NCBI GenBank assembly: GCA_963824215.1
Contig: CAWGOE010000001.1
Coordinates: 62,001 to 126,000 of the forward strand
Reading direction: 5' to 3'
DNA from: VRUE01 sp963824215
GTDB lineage: Bacteria; Actinomycetota; Thermoleophilia; Solirubrobacterales; 70-9
DNA length: 64,000 nucleotides
In this document: positions 48,389 to 63,907 of the stretch, piece by piece
How positions within the stretch are numbered: position 1 is the first letter of the stretch
How the letters are laid out: every line of letters begins with the position of its first letter
Notes under the pieces: model-generated
Databases searched by the model: none
Told to the model about the DNA's origin: nothing
What the model saw: only the letters and a program-made list of their open reading frames with translations
Position numbers and translations under genes: made by a program

Positions 48389-50500
48389 TCACGAGGTGGC
48401 TCCTACCGGCTCCCCCGAGCGGTGCTCAACAATCTCCTCGGCGATGTTGGTCGGGACCTCCTCGTAGCGCTCAAACTGCATCGTGTAGGTGGCGCGGCCC
48501 TGGGTCGAGGAGCGCAGATCGGTCGCGTAGCCGAACATCTCGCCAAGCGGGACAAAGGCCTGCACGGCGAGCGCGTTGCCGCGCTGCTCCTGGCCCTGGA
48601 CTTTGCCGCGGCGCCGTGAGAGGTCGCCGATCACGTCGCCGAGGAAATCCTCGGGGGTGACCACCTCGACCGCCATCACCGGCTCGAGCAGGACCGGGTC
48701 GGCCTTGCGGGCGGCCTCCTGGATCGCCATCGAGCCGGCGATTTTGAAGGCCATCTCCGAGGAGTCGACGTCGTGGAAAGAGCCGTCGATCAGTTCGACT
48801 TTGACGTCGACCATCGGGTAGCCGGCTTTGACGCCGTTCTCCAGCGCCTCTTTCATCCCCTGTTCGGCCGGGCCGATGTATTCGCCGGGGATGGCGCCGC
48901 CCTTGATCTTGTTGACGAACTCGAAGCCCTCGCCCGGCGCCGGCTCGGCGTTGATGACGACGTGGCCGAACTGACCACGGCCGCCGGTCTGGCGGACGAA
49001 GCGCGCCTCGACCTTCTTGACCTCCTTGCGGATGGTCTCGCGGTAGGCGACCTGGGGTTTGCCGACGTTGGCGTCGACTTTGAACTCGCGCAGCATGCGG
49101 TCGACGATCACCTCGAGGTGGAGCTCGCCCATGCCGTGGATCAGGGTCTGGCCGGTTTCCTCGTCGGATTCAATCCGGAAGGTCGGGTCCTCCTCGCCGA
49201 GGCGCTGCAGGGCCGTGCCCATCTTCTCCTGGTCGGCTTTCGTTTTCGGCTCGATCGCGACCGCGATCACCGTCTCGGGGAATTCGATGCTCTCCAGGGC
49301 GATCGGGGCGTCGGGCGCGGCCAGCGTGTCGCCGGTGCCCGTTTCCTTGAGGCCAACCCCGGCGCAGATATCGCCCGAGTACACCTCCTCGATCTCCTCG
49401 CGGCTGTTTGCGTGCATCATCAGCAGCCGCCCGATCCGCTCGGTCTTGCCGGTTTTGACGTTGAGCACCCGACCCCCAGCTTCAAGCGTGCCCGAGTAGA
49501 CGCGGAAATAGGTGAGCTTGCCGACGTAGGGGTCGGTCATGATCTTGAAGGCCAGGGCAGCGAAGGGCCCACTGTCATCCGCGGGGCGCTCAGCCTCGGT
49601 CGGCTCGTCCTCGCCCTTGCCCGCCGGGACGAGGCCGGTGACCGGGGGTACCTCGAGCGGCGAGGGCAGCAACTCGACGACCGCGTCGAGCAGCGGCTGC
49701 ACACCCTTGTTCTTGAACGAGGAGCCGCAGAGGACCGGCGTCACCTTGGTGTCGAGGCAGGCGCGATGAAGCGACTTCGCGATCCGCTCGTGGGGGATCT
49801 CCTCCTCGGCCAGGTAGGCCTCCATCAGCTCGTCGTCGTAGTCAGCGCAGGCCTCGATCAGCTGGGTTCGGTATTCCTCGGCCTGGTCGGCGAGGTCAGC
49901 CGGGATCTCGACGGTCTCGAACTCCGTCCCCAGCTCGTCTTTCCAGACCAGCGCTTTCATCTCGATCAGGTCGACGACGCCGATGAAGTCGCCCTCGCTG
50001 CCGATCGGCAGTTGGATCGGCAGCGGATTGGCCCCAAGCCGGTCCTTCATCGTCTCGACGGCGTTGAAGAAGTCTGCGCCGGTGCGGTCCATCTTGTTGA
50101 TGTAGGCGAAGCGCGGCACCTTGTACTTGTCGGCCTGGCGCCAGACGGTCTCCGACTGCGGCTCGACGCCGGCGACGGCGTCGAAGACGGCAACCGCGCC
50201 GTCGAGGACGCGCAGGCTGCGCTCGACCTCGACCGTGAAGTCGACGTGGCCGGGCGTGTCGATGATGTTGATCCGGTGGCCCTCCCACTCACAGGCGGTC
50301 GCGGCGGAGGTGATCGTGATGCCACGCTCCTGCTCCTGTTCCATCCAGTCCATCACCGCGGCGCCCTCGTGGACCTCGCCGATTTTGTGCGTGCGGCCGG
50401 TGTAGTAGAGGATGCGCTCGGTCGTCGTCGTCTTACCGGCGTCGATGTGCGCCATGATGCCGATGTTGCGCGTTTTCTCTAGGGGGAAAGAGCGTGCCAT
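48389..50500 (-). CDS. fusA: Elongation factor G
   Basis: 703 aa from ATG 50500; a longer frame to 50854 is non-coding. G1 GIMAHIDAGKTTTTERILYYTG, RGITIT switch I, DTPGHVDF switch II, NKMDRTGADF (NKXD), domains II-V ending at EIVEHRSGEP. It catalyses translocation. The ATG is 6 nt after a TACCTT box and has no Shine-Dalgarno, so it may be translated from a leaderless mRNA. rpsL and rpsG, usually upstream on the same strand, are here divergent. Confidence 0.98.
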   Translation of the reverse strand: MARSFPLEKTRNIGIMAHIDAGKTTTTERILYYTGRTHKIGEVHEGAAVMDWMEQEQERGITITSAATACEWEGHRINIIDTPGHVDFTVEVERSLRVLDGAVAVFDAVAGVEPQSETVWRQADKYKVPRFAYINKMDRTGADFFNAVETMKDRLGANPLPIQLPIGSEGDFIGVVDLIEMKALVWKDELGTEFETVEIPADLADQAEEYRTQLIEACADYDDELMEAYLAEEEIPHERIAKSLHRACLDTKVTPVLCGSSFKNKGVQPLLDAVVELLPSPLEVPPVTGLVPAGKGEDEPTEAERPADDSGPFAALAFKIMTDPYVGKLTYFRVYSGTLEAGGRVLNVKTGKTERIGRLLMMHANSREEIEEVYSGDICAGVGLKETGTGDTLAAPDAPIALESIEFPETVIAVAIEPKTKADQEKMGTALQRLGEEDPTFRIESDEETGQTLIHGMGELHLEVIVDRMLREFKVDANVGKPQVAYRETIRKEVKKVEARFVRQTGGRGQFGHVVINAEPAPGEGFEFVNKIKGGAIPGEYIGPAEQGMKEALENGVKAGYPMVDVKVELIDGSFHDVDSSEMAFKIAGSMAIQEAARKADPVLLEPVMAVEVVTPEDFLGDVIGDLSRRRGKVQGQEQRGNALAVQAFVPLGEMFGYATDLRSSTQGRATYTMQFERYEEVPTNIAEEIVEHRSGEPVGATS

Positions 50501-50506
50501 GGTCTT

Positions 50507-50512
50507 AAGGTA
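50507..50512 (-). promoter_or_regulatory. -10 box for leaderless fusA
   Basis: On the minus strand TACCTT is followed by 6 nt (AAGACC) and the fusA ATG; no Shine-Dalgarno lies in between. Confidence 0.45.
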
Positions 50513-50524
50513 AGCGTTGCCTTT

Positions 50525-51583
50525 ATGAAGTGGGGACGAGAGAGATCTAAGAAATCGGGGCCTACCGGCAAGAACCGCCGGGATCGGCGCATGAAAAAGG
50601 CCCTCGCGGGCCCGGCGAAACCAACTGCAAAAAAGAAGCCTGAGCGACGCGCGATGATAGCAGCGACGCGGCGGCGGGCGATGGTCATGCGCGTGCGGGC
50701 TGAAACCTTCACGAAGGCGGCCGATAGGCGCCTCAACTCCGTGCTCGTCGCGGCACCGCGGGTGAAGAGCTGGACGCAAACGGCGGACCGAAGGCTCAAC
50801 CGTGTTCTGGTCGGCGCCTGGCCCCGAATCGCCGCGGCGGGACGGCGGGTGCAAGCAGTCGCGGCACCGCGACTGCGCTGGGTGGGCCGCCGGTTGCGAC
50901 CGGTCGTCGTCTTCCTCCTGCGGCGACTCGCGTGGGTTGAACGGCTCCTACTGGGCCTCTCCGCCTGGGCCAACCGCGCGGCGACTCGTGCCAGCGCGGT
51001 GCTCACCCCCCAGCGGGCGATCTGCCTGACGATCATCGGTTGCGCGGCGCTTCTGGTCGTCTCCCAGTTCGTCGACTACCGGGCGGTCGAGATCGGGCAG
51101 TCCGGCTACGCCGGCCTGCCAGCCGCCGAGGCTCCCACCGTGGGGGTCGAGACCGCCCGCGACGCGCACTCCTTCCTGCTGATCCCCGTGGCCTTGCTCG
51201 CCGCGGCCCTATCCCTGGCGGCGCTGCGAAACGAGCGTCGGCGCGGGCTCGGTCGCATCGTCTTCGGCCTAGGTCTGCTCAGCCTCGCGGTCGTCCTTCT
51301 CGTCGACCTCCCGGCCGGCCTCGACGTTGGCGCCGAGGCGTCGCGCTTCACCGGGGCCGAGGCCGTCCTCTACGACGGCTTCTATGCCCAAATTGCCGCC
51401 GCAGCCGGATTGATGCTGGGCGGGATCCTCCTATCCAGGGTGCGAAAACCGAGGCTGGCAAGGACGCAGGGTGGTCACCGTAGCGCGCGCACTTTGTTCG
51501 TGCGCAAGCAAGGCGGCCGCCCGAGGACACAGCCAGACGAAGGTTTGCAGCGTCCTGCCGCTACTATGCGCGGCCGTGCCTAA
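50525..51583 (+). CDS. Four-helix membrane protein with basic N-terminus, unknown function
   Basis: Up to 352 aa. The start is uncertain: ATG 50525 is only 24 bp from the divergent fusA start; ATG 50591 or 50654 are other candidates. Residues 1-165 are strongly basic and helical with repeats of AADRRLNxVLV. Then come four membrane helices (ICLTIIGCAALLVVSQF, FLLIPVALLAAALSLAAL, IVFGLGLLSLAVVLLVDLP, IAAAAGLMLGGILLS). From about residue 306 the frame runs through the repeat at 51442-51556, so the last ~45 residues may be encoded by an inserted element. Its stop overlaps the first codons of rpsL. Confidence 0.55.
   Translation: MKWGRERSKKSGPTGKNRRDRRMKKALAGPAKPTAKKKPERRAMIAATRRRAMVMRVRAETFTKAADRRLNSVLVAAPRVKSWTQTADRRLNRVLVGAWPRIAAAGRRVQAVAAPRLRWVGRRLRPVVVFLLRRLAWVERLLLGLSAWANRAATRASAVLTPQRAICLTIIGCAALLVVSQFVDYRAVEIGQSGYAGLPAAEAPTVGVETARDAHSFLLIPVALLAAALSLAALRNERRRGLGRIVFGLGLLSLAVVLLVDLPAGLDVGAEASRFTGAEAVLYDGFYAQIAAAAGLMLGGILLSRVRKPRLARTQGGHRSARTLFVRKQGGRPRTQPDEGLQRPAATMRGRA
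51442..51556. repeat. Structured repeat family 2, copy c
   Basis: Begins GCGAAAACC (51442-51450); contains GCTGGC, AGGACGCAGGGTG, a GCGCAC/GTGCGC hairpin (51487-51505) with a TTTGTTC loop, CCCGAGGAC, GCCAG and ends AAGGTTTGCAGCGTC. GAGGACGCAGGGTG-like and CCCGAGGAC blocks are shared with copy b and the hairpin with copy a. It overlaps the 3' end of the upstream reading frame and abuts the rpsL promoter. Confidence 0.65.
51562..51567 (+). promoter_or_regulatory. -10 box for rpsL, probably leaderless
   Basis: TACTAT ends 8 nt before the GTG at 51576, and there is no Shine-Dalgarno in between. Transcription would start at or within two bases of the GTG. Confidence 0.45.
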
Positions 51584-51971
51584 CACGAATCAACTAATCC
51601 GCAAGGGCCGCAAGCGGCCTAAGAAGAAGACGACGACGCCGGGCCTCAAGTCGGGCCAAGGGCGCAAGAAGAGCGTCGCGGCGCCGCAGCGGCGAGGTGT
51701 CTGCACCCGCGTCGCCACGGTAACGCCGAAGAAGCCGAACTCGGCCCTGCGCAAGATCGCCCGTGTGCGGCTTACGAACGGGATGGAGGTCACCACCTAC
51801 ATCCCCGGCGAGGGCCACAACCTTCAGGAGCACTCGGTGGTCCTGGTTCGCGGCGGCCGGGTCAAGGATCTGCCGGGCGTCCGCTACAAGGTCGTCCGCG
51901 GCACCCTCGACGCCGCCGGCGTCTCCGACCGCAAGCAGGCCCGCTCGCTCTACGGCGTGAAGGCCTCCTAG
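51576..51971 (+). CDS. rpsL: 30S ribosomal protein S12
   Basis: 131 aa from GTG 51576. NQLIRKGRKRPKKKTTTP, then an insertion of about 9 residues compared with mycobacterial S12, then PQRRGVCTRVATVTPKKPNSALRKIARVRL (with the streptomycin-related Lys of TPKKPNS) and GEGHNLQEHSVVLVRGGRVKDLPGVRY with the second Lys site. Located at the decoding centre. It is read leftward to rightward, opposite to fusA and tuf. Confidence 0.97.
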   Translation: MPNTNQLIRKGRKRPKKKTTTPGLKSGQGRKKSVAAPQRRGVCTRVATVTPKKPNSALRKIARVRLTNGMEVTTYIPGEGHNLQEHSVVLVRGGRVKDLPGVRYKVVRGTLDAAGVSDRKQARSLYGVKAS

Positions 51972-51973
51972 GT

Positions 51974-52444
51974 ATGCCACGCCGCTCCGCCGCACAGATC
52001 CGGCCGGTCGAACCAGATGCCCGCTACCGCAACCGGTTGGTCCAGCAGCTGATCAACAAGGTGATGAGCGACGGCAAGAAGTCACTTGCCGAGCGGATTG
52101 TCTACGACGCCCTGGCAATCGTTGGCGAGCGCTCCAGCGAGGATCCGGTCGAGACCCTCGAGGCAGCGATCAAACAGCTGACGCCGGTGCTCGAGGTTCG
52201 CTCGCGGCGAGTAGGCGGCGCCACCTACCAGGTGCCGGTCGAGGTTCCCGCCCGGCGCGCCCGCACTCTGGCAGTGCGCTGGCTGGTCGACTTCGCCCGC
52301 AACCGCCGCGAGTACTCGATGTCGGAGCGCCTTGCCAGCGAAATCCTCGACTCGCTCCAGCAGGGGGGCGGCGCATGGAAGCGCAAGGACGACATCTACC
52401 GCATGGCTCAAGCGAACAAGGCGTTCGCTCACTATCGCTGGTAG
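51974..52444 (+). CDS. rpsG: 30S ribosomal protein S7
   Basis: 156 aa. MPRRSAAQIRPVEPDARYRNRLVQQLINKVMSDGKKSLAERIVYDALAIVGERSSEDPVETLEAAIKQLTPVLEVRSRRVGGATYQVPVEVPARRARTLAVRWLV is canonical S7 with the C-terminal YRMAQANKAFAHYRW. It starts 2 bp after rpsL. Nucleates the 30S head. Confidence 0.98.
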   Translation: MPRRSAAQIRPVEPDARYRNRLVQQLINKVMSDGKKSLAERIVYDALAIVGERSSEDPVETLEAAIKQLTPVLEVRSRRVGGATYQVPVEVPARRARTLAVRWLVDFARNRREYSMSERLASEILDSLQQGGGAWKRKDDIYRMAQANKAFAHYRW

Positions 52445-52445
52445 C

Positions 52446-52451
52446 TAGCCT
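52446..52451 (+). promoter_or_regulatory. -10 box for the HAD-domain gene
   Basis: TAGCCT is 6 nt before the ATG at 52458, just after the rpsG stop, so this gene could have its own leaderless transcript. Confidence 0.4.
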
Positions 52452-52457
52452 GGCTCC

Positions 52458-52934
52458 ATGAGCCGGCCGATTCTTGCCGTCGATGTCGATGGGGTTATCT
52501 CCTTGTTTGGCTTTGACGAGCCGCCGGAGAAGTCCGAAGCCAAGTTCGAGCTCGTTGACGGGATGGTGCACTGCATCTCGCTCGTGGCCGGAGAGCGGTT
52601 GACGCGGCTGGGCGAGGTCTACGACCTCGTTTGGGCCACGGGCTGGGAGGAGAAAGCAAACGACTACCTACCAAACATGCTCGGCCTGCCCGAGCTGCCA
52701 TTCCTCAGCTTCGATGGCGCTGCCCGCTTCGGCTCGGCCCACTGGAAGCTGGGGCCGCTGGACGAGTACGGCAAAGGCCGGCCGCTCGCCTGGATCGACG
52801 ATAGCTTCGACGAGAGCTGCTACGAGTGGGCGCAGGGAAGAGAGGAGCCGACGCTGTTGGTGCCGACCGAGTCCCACCTCGGGCTCGAGGAGGTCCAGGT
52901 CGAGGCCCTCACCGCCTGGGCCAACGGTCTTTAG
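52458..52934 (+). CDS. HAD-superfamily protein (HAD_SAK type)
   Basis: 158 aa. DVDGVIS near residue 8 (DxDxxIS, nucleophile Asp), WATGWEEKAN (motif II-like) and WIDDSFDE near 112 (motif IV Asp pair) give the HAD fold as seen in Swiss-Army-knife RNA-repair associated proteins and related small actinobacterial proteins. The substrate is unknown. It follows rpsG by 13 bp on the same strand. Confidence 0.78.
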   Translation: MSRPILAVDVDGVISLFGFDEPPEKSEAKFELVDGMVHCISLVAGERLTRLGEVYDLVWATGWEEKANDYLPNMLGLPELPFLSFDGAARFGSAHWKLGPLDEYGKGRPLAWIDDSFDESCYEWAQGREEPTLLVPTESHLGLEEVQVEALTAWANGL

Positions 52935-52990
52935 CCTGCGACTGGCCTAAAACGCAACCCGACTCCCGTTTTCGGCCCATCGGGGGTGGG

Positions 52991-52996
52991 TACACT
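52991..52996 (+). promoter_or_regulatory. -10 box for small membrane protein gene
   Basis: TACACT lies 6 nt before the ATG at 53003 and no Shine-Dalgarno is present. Confidence 0.4.
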
Positions 52997-53002
52997 GGGT
53001 CG

Positions 53003-53242
53003 ATGGAGGGGTGGCTTCCGATCTTCTTCCTGCTCGTCGTGCTCAAGATCCCTGTGCTGGGAGCGCTCTGGCTCGTCTGGTGGGCCAGCAGAGAACCCGA
53101 GCCGGAGACCACCGAGGACGACTCGGGCAACGGCTTCAATCGCTGGCGCCCACAGCCGACTCTTCCGCGGGGCCCACGGCGCGGTCCCTCTCAGGCAGCC
53201 TGCGGCGAGCGCCGGCGCTCGCGCTTGATCTCGCGGAGGTAG
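53003..53242 (+). CDS. Small single-helix membrane protein
   Basis: 79 aa from ATG 53003. One membrane helix (WLPIFFLLVVLKIPVLGALWLVWW) is followed by an acidic linker and a Trp/Pro/Arg segment NRWRPQPTLPRGPRRGP. I do not recognise a function; the pattern is that of a conserved small actinobacterial membrane protein. Its last 52 bp overlap the end of the convergent flavin monooxygenase gene, and residues after about 60 may not be conserved. Confidence 0.6.
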   Translation: MEGWLPIFFLLVVLKIPVLGALWLVWWASREPEPETTEDDSGNGFNRWRPQPTLPRGPRRGPSQAACGERRRSRLISRR

Positions 53243-54513
53243 GGGTAGAAATCGACCTCTATGGTGTGACGCTTGGAGGAGACGAAGCGCTTGTCCATCC
53301 AGCGTTCGTAGCCTGCGATCTCCTTGCGCATCTCAGCAGCCAGCGGTAGCGCTGCGCCGTCCGTTAGGAGATCGGCGATCCATTCGGATTGGGCCTCAGC
53401 TATGGGCATAATCGGACCCAGGGGCTGGACGAATCCTAGGAAGTAGAGGCCCGGATTCTCGACCGAGACCGCTCGTTTGTAGAGCGGCATGCGGTTGTCT
53501 TGGGCGGCGAAAACACCCGCATCAAGGAAGGGGAACTCGATCTTGTAGCCGGTGCAGTAGACGACGAGGTCAATCTGCTCCTCGCTACCGTCATCGAAGC
53601 GGATAGTGCGGCCGCCCGTGAAGCGCTCGATGTTCGGCTTGACCGTGATGTCGCCGTGGCCGATTCGGGGCAAGAGCTCTGAGGAGACCGTTGGGTGGGC
53701 CTCGAGCAGCTTGTGGTCGGGCTTTGGCAAGCCGTAATCGGTCATCTCGCCAACCGTCATCTTCAGTAGCCGGTTCATGAAGAGCCGCCGCACCGACATC
53801 GGTAGGTAGGTGCTGATTGGGGGCGCCGATTCGTCGATCGGCTTGCCCCCCAGGAACTTCGGCAAGACGTAGGCACCGCGCCGCATCGCGAGGAAGGTCT
53901 TCTCGGCGATTCGGCTCGACTCGACCGCGACGTCGACGGCGGAGTTGCCGATCCCGAGCACCAACACCCGCTTGCCCTGGAGTGCCTCGGGCTCGCGGTA
54001 GTGGTGGACGTGCATCTGCTCGCCCTCGTATGCGTCGGCCCCGGGGAAGGGCGGTTCGGGCCAGCGCGGCTGCCAGTGGTGACCATTGGCAACGAGCACG
54101 CTCCGATAGGTCTTAGTTCGTCGCTCGCCGTCGGCGTCCTCGACCGTTACCTCCCACCCCTCCCCGGTCGGCTCGGCGGCGACGACCTCGGTATTGAAAG
54201 TGATCTTCTCCCGCAGGCCGAAGTGCGCGGCGTAGTCGTCGAAGTACTTGGCGACCTGCCAATGGCTCGGGTAGTCCGGATAGTCCTCCGGCATCGGGAA
54301 CGCGTTGTAGGACATGAGCTTGCGTGCGCTGTTGATGTGCAGCGATCGATACGCGGACGAGGTCCCGTTGTCGTTCTCATAACGCCAGTTCCCGCCGATC
54401 ATCGACCCCTTCTCGAAGCAGTCGAAGGGAATTCCACGAGCGCCAAGGACCTGACAAGCAGTAAGCCCAGACGATCCGGCGCCGATGATGCAGACCTTCG
54501 AGGAGTTGGCCAC
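53191..54513 (-). CDS. Flavin-containing monooxygenase
   Basis: 440 aa, GTG start 6 nt after TAGATT. FAD motif IIGAGSSGLTACQVLGARG, GGNWRY, FMO fingerprint FPGADAYEGEQMHVHHY (FxGxxxHxxxY), NADPH motif VLGIGNSAVDVAVESSRIAEK, and the C-terminal LVVYCTGYKIEFPFLD ATG-like motif. It would oxygenate a nucleophilic N- or S-containing compound with NADPH and O2. The 3' end overlaps the small membrane protein gene by 52 bp. Confidence 0.93.
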   Translation of the reverse strand: MANSSKVCIIGAGSSGLTACQVLGARGIPFDCFEKGSMIGGNWRYENDNGTSSAYRSLHINSARKLMSYNAFPMPEDYPDYPSHWQVAKYFDDYAAHFGLREKITFNTEVVAAEPTGEGWEVTVEDADGERRTKTYRSVLVANGHHWQPRWPEPPFPGADAYEGEQMHVHHYREPEALQGKRVLVLGIGNSAVDVAVESSRIAEKTFLAMRRGAYVLPKFLGGKPIDESAPPISTYLPMSVRRLFMNRLLKMTVGEMTDYGLPKPDHKLLEAHPTVSSELLPRIGHGDITVKPNIERFTGGRTIRFDDGSEEQIDLVVYCTGYKIEFPFLDAGVFAAQDNRMPLYKRAVSVENPGLYFLGFVQPLGPIMPIAEAQSEWIADLLTDGAALPLAAEMRKEIAGYERWMDKRFVSSKRHTIEVDFYPYLREIKRERRRSPQAA

Positions 54514-54519
54514 CTGGCC

Positions 54520-54525
54520 AATCTA
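54520..54525 (-). promoter_or_regulatory. -10 box for the FMO gene
   Basis: On the minus strand TAGATT is followed by 6 nt and the GTG at 54513. Confidence 0.45.
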
Positions 54526-54527
54526 CC

Positions 54528-54554
54528 GAGAGAGACGGGCACCCCGTCTCTCTC
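54528..54554. other. 12-bp perfect hairpin in divergent promoter region
   Basis: GAGAGAGACGGG (54528-54539) pairs perfectly with 54543-54554 over a 3-nt loop. It lies immediately upstream of the FMO -10 box, between divergent genes. It is too close to the promoter to be a normal terminator; a regulatory protein site is possible. Confidence 0.4.
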
Positions 54555-54658
54555 AGGCACAGGGGTGAGGGAGTTCACCCCAAGGGTCCGTAGTTGCGAA
54601 GCCAGATCCGTTCGAAGCTGAGCCCATCGGATTCAAAAACAACGAAAGGACACTTCCG

Positions 54659-55405
54659 ATGACTCGCAAGACCCGCAAGTTCCGCCCCTCTCCTGCCCTC
54701 GTGATCAGCTGCGTAGCGCTGTGCTTCGCCCTCGTCGGCACCGCCGTCGCGGCGCCGAAGCTCGCCGTCCGCTCAGCCCAGATCGTCAACGGCACCGTCC
54801 GCACGGTCGACCTGCGCGACAACGCGGTCCAGTCGCTCAAGATCGCCGACGCGGCGGTGACCGCTGTCGACCTCGCCACCGACTCCGTCGGCTCGGATGA
54901 GATCGCGAAAGACGCAGTCAAATCCGACGAGATCGCCAAAGATGCTGTCAACTCCGATGAGATTGCCAAAGACGCGGTCAAAACGGATGAGATCGCCGAC
55001 AACGCGGTCGCCTCTCCGGAGGTTGCCCCGGACTCGCTGACCGCCGGCGATCTGGCCGCCAACTCGGTCGGCAGCAGCGAGGTGGCCGACGAGTCGCTGA
55101 CCCAGAATGACCTGGGCGTCAACTCGGTCAATGAGCTCGAGGTCACCGCCAACGCGATCAGCGCCGACGAGCTCACCGCGGTGACGCTGCGCAGCAACGC
55201 GGACACCCTCGCCGCGGGCCAGAACGGCGCAGTTGCGGTCAGCTGTCAGGGCAACGAGCAGATCATCAGCGGCGGAGGCGCCAGCGTCTTCGGCGTCGAG
55301 ATGACCTCCAACGCCCCCAGCGGCAACGGCTGGTTCTACTCAGCCTCGAACAAAACCGCCGTAACCCGCACGATCACCGTCTACGCCCTCTGCCTCGCCC
55401 CGTAG
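54659..55405 (+). CDS. Secreted solenoid repeat protein
   Basis: 248 aa, ATG behind AAAGGA. Signal peptide with basic start and hydrophobic core LVISCVALCFALVGTAVAAP. Residues 30-175 are a run of 10-11-residue repeats of the type KSDEIAKDAV and NSVGSSEVADES, suggesting a beta-helix or solenoid. The C-terminal 70 residues form a beta-domain with Cys residues (AVSCQGNEQIISGGGASVFGV ... ALCLAP). Probably exported; function unknown. A terminator follows. Four repeats are near-identical at DNA level. Confidence 0.8.
   Translation: MTRKTRKFRPSPALVISCVALCFALVGTAVAAPKLAVRSAQIVNGTVRTVDLRDNAVQSLKIADAAVTAVDLATDSVGSDEIAKDAVKSDEIAKDAVNSDEIAKDAVKTDEIADNAVASPEVAPDSLTAGDLAANSVGSSEVADESLTQNDLGVNSVNELEVTANAISADELTAVTLRSNADTLAAGQNGAVAVSCQGNEQIISGGGASVFGVEMTSNAPSGNGWFYSASNKTAVTRTITVYALCLAP
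54890..55009 (+). repeat. Four 30-bp tandem repeats in the solenoid gene
   Basis: 54890-54919, 54920-54949, 54950-54979 and 54980-55009 each encode a variant of xSDEIAKDAV. Their DNA identity points to recent expansion and likely copy-number variation between strains. Confidence 0.8.
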
Positions 55406-55427
55406 ACACACCAACCCAAAGCGCGAC

Positions 55428-55453
55428 AACGGCCGGGCAAGCGCCCGGCCGTT
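55428..55453 (+). terminator. Rho-independent terminator after the solenoid gene
   Basis: AACGGCCGGGC (55428-55438) pairs with GCCCGGCCGTT (55443-55453) over a 4-nt loop, ending in TTT. Position 22 nt after the stop codon fits a terminator. Confidence 0.75.
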
Positions 55454-55728
55454 TCGCGTTCGATGGAGCTTTTTACCCCCTATAGGGGCCACAACTATCC
55501 ATCCTGCGCGGCGAGAACGGAGTGAGCCGAACTCGGCCGCCTTCTGCGTTCCGTCAGGAGGGGCGGGTGCCCCTCCTGTGCAGCGAAGTCCGCCCCGCTA
55601 AGCGAAAGACAGATGGGTGACAGGCCCCGGGGGTTCCTCTCCGTCGGAACTTGTGAGCCGCCAAACCTCGAAACCCTATGACAGGGCCGAGCGCGGGTTC
55701 CGGGGGAGGGGCACCCCCGGGGCCAGTC
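55454..55728. repeat. Gap between terminator and rpoC end holding two GC-rich hairpins
   Basis: CAGGAGGGGC/GCCCCTCCTG (55555-55578) is a 10-bp hairpin. GGCCCCGGGGGT/ACCCCCGGGGCC (55623-55634, 55713-55724) closes a larger element with GGAAC/GTTCC (55646-55650, 55697-55701) and an inner CCCT/AGGG hairpin. The latter starts 5 nt after the rpoC stop codon (minus strand), so it may be the rpoBC 3'-end structure. No coding frame is convincing here. Confidence 0.5.
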
Positions 55729-63356
<7,628 letters not shown>

Positions 63357-63450
63357 AGTCGGCGACTCCTCAGGCGGTCAGAGGGACGTGGATACAGCGC
63401 AGATACGGGCAGGGGGTGACAACGGGCGCGCGACCACGGAAAATAACACA

Positions 63451-63499
63451 CGCGGTCGCTCGGCTGCACAGTCGGCTCCCCGCCCGGGGTCCGACCGCG
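63451..63499 (-). terminator. Attenuator-like hairpin between rplL and rpoB
   Basis: CGCGGTCG (63451-63458) and CGACCGCG (63492-63499) close a GC-rich inner part. In the minus transcript the stem is followed by TGTGTTATTTTCC. Partial termination at this place, giving more L7/L12 than rpoB product, is known from other bacteria; here it is inferred from the fold and the U-rich follow-on. Confidence 0.45.
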
Positions 63500-63511
63500 C
63501 AAGATCGGGCT

Positions 63512-63907
63512 TTATTTGAGCTCGACGGTGGCGCCTGCCTCCTCAAGTTCTCCTTTGATCTTCTCGGCTTCGTCTCGTTCGATCCCCTCTTTGATCGCTT
63601 TCGGGGCCTCGTCAACGATCGCCTTCGCCTCTTTCAGACCAAGTCCGGTAGCAGCGCGCACGACCTTGATCACCGGCACTTTCTGTCCACCGACCTCAGT
63701 CAGGACCACGTCGACCGTGGAGGACTCTTCGCCACCACCATCGCCGTCACCAGCGGGCGCACCCGCAGCAGCAGGCGCTGCCGCCGCAACGGCGGTCGCG
63801 GATACACCAAACTCCTCCTCAAGCGCTTTGATCCGCTCGGAAAGCTCCAGAACCGAGATGCCTTTCAGCTCCTCGATCCAATCCTCAGTTTTGACTTTGG
63901 TAGCCAT
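63512..63907 (-). CDS. rplL: 50S ribosomal protein L7/L12
   Basis: 131 aa. N-terminal dimer helix (VKTEDWIEELKGISVLELSERIKALEEEFGV), Ala-rich hinge with a GDGDGGGEES insert, and C-terminal factor-binding domain VDVVLTEVGGQKVPVIKVVRAATGLGLKEAKAIVDEAPKAIKEGIERDEAEKIKGELEEAGATVELK. It forms the flexible stalk with L10. Its ATG overlaps the upstream stop TAA (TAATG). Confidence 0.97.
   Translation of the reverse strand: MATKVKTEDWIEELKGISVLELSERIKALEEEFGVSATAVAAAAPAAAGAPAGDGDGGGEESSTVDVVLTEVGGQKVPVIKVVRAATGLGLKEAKAIVDEAPKAIKEGIERDEAEKIKGELEEAGATVELK

Noticed and set aside
48773..50482. 569-codon plus-strand frame
   Set aside because: Antisense to fusA with the same shadow composition; no start signal.
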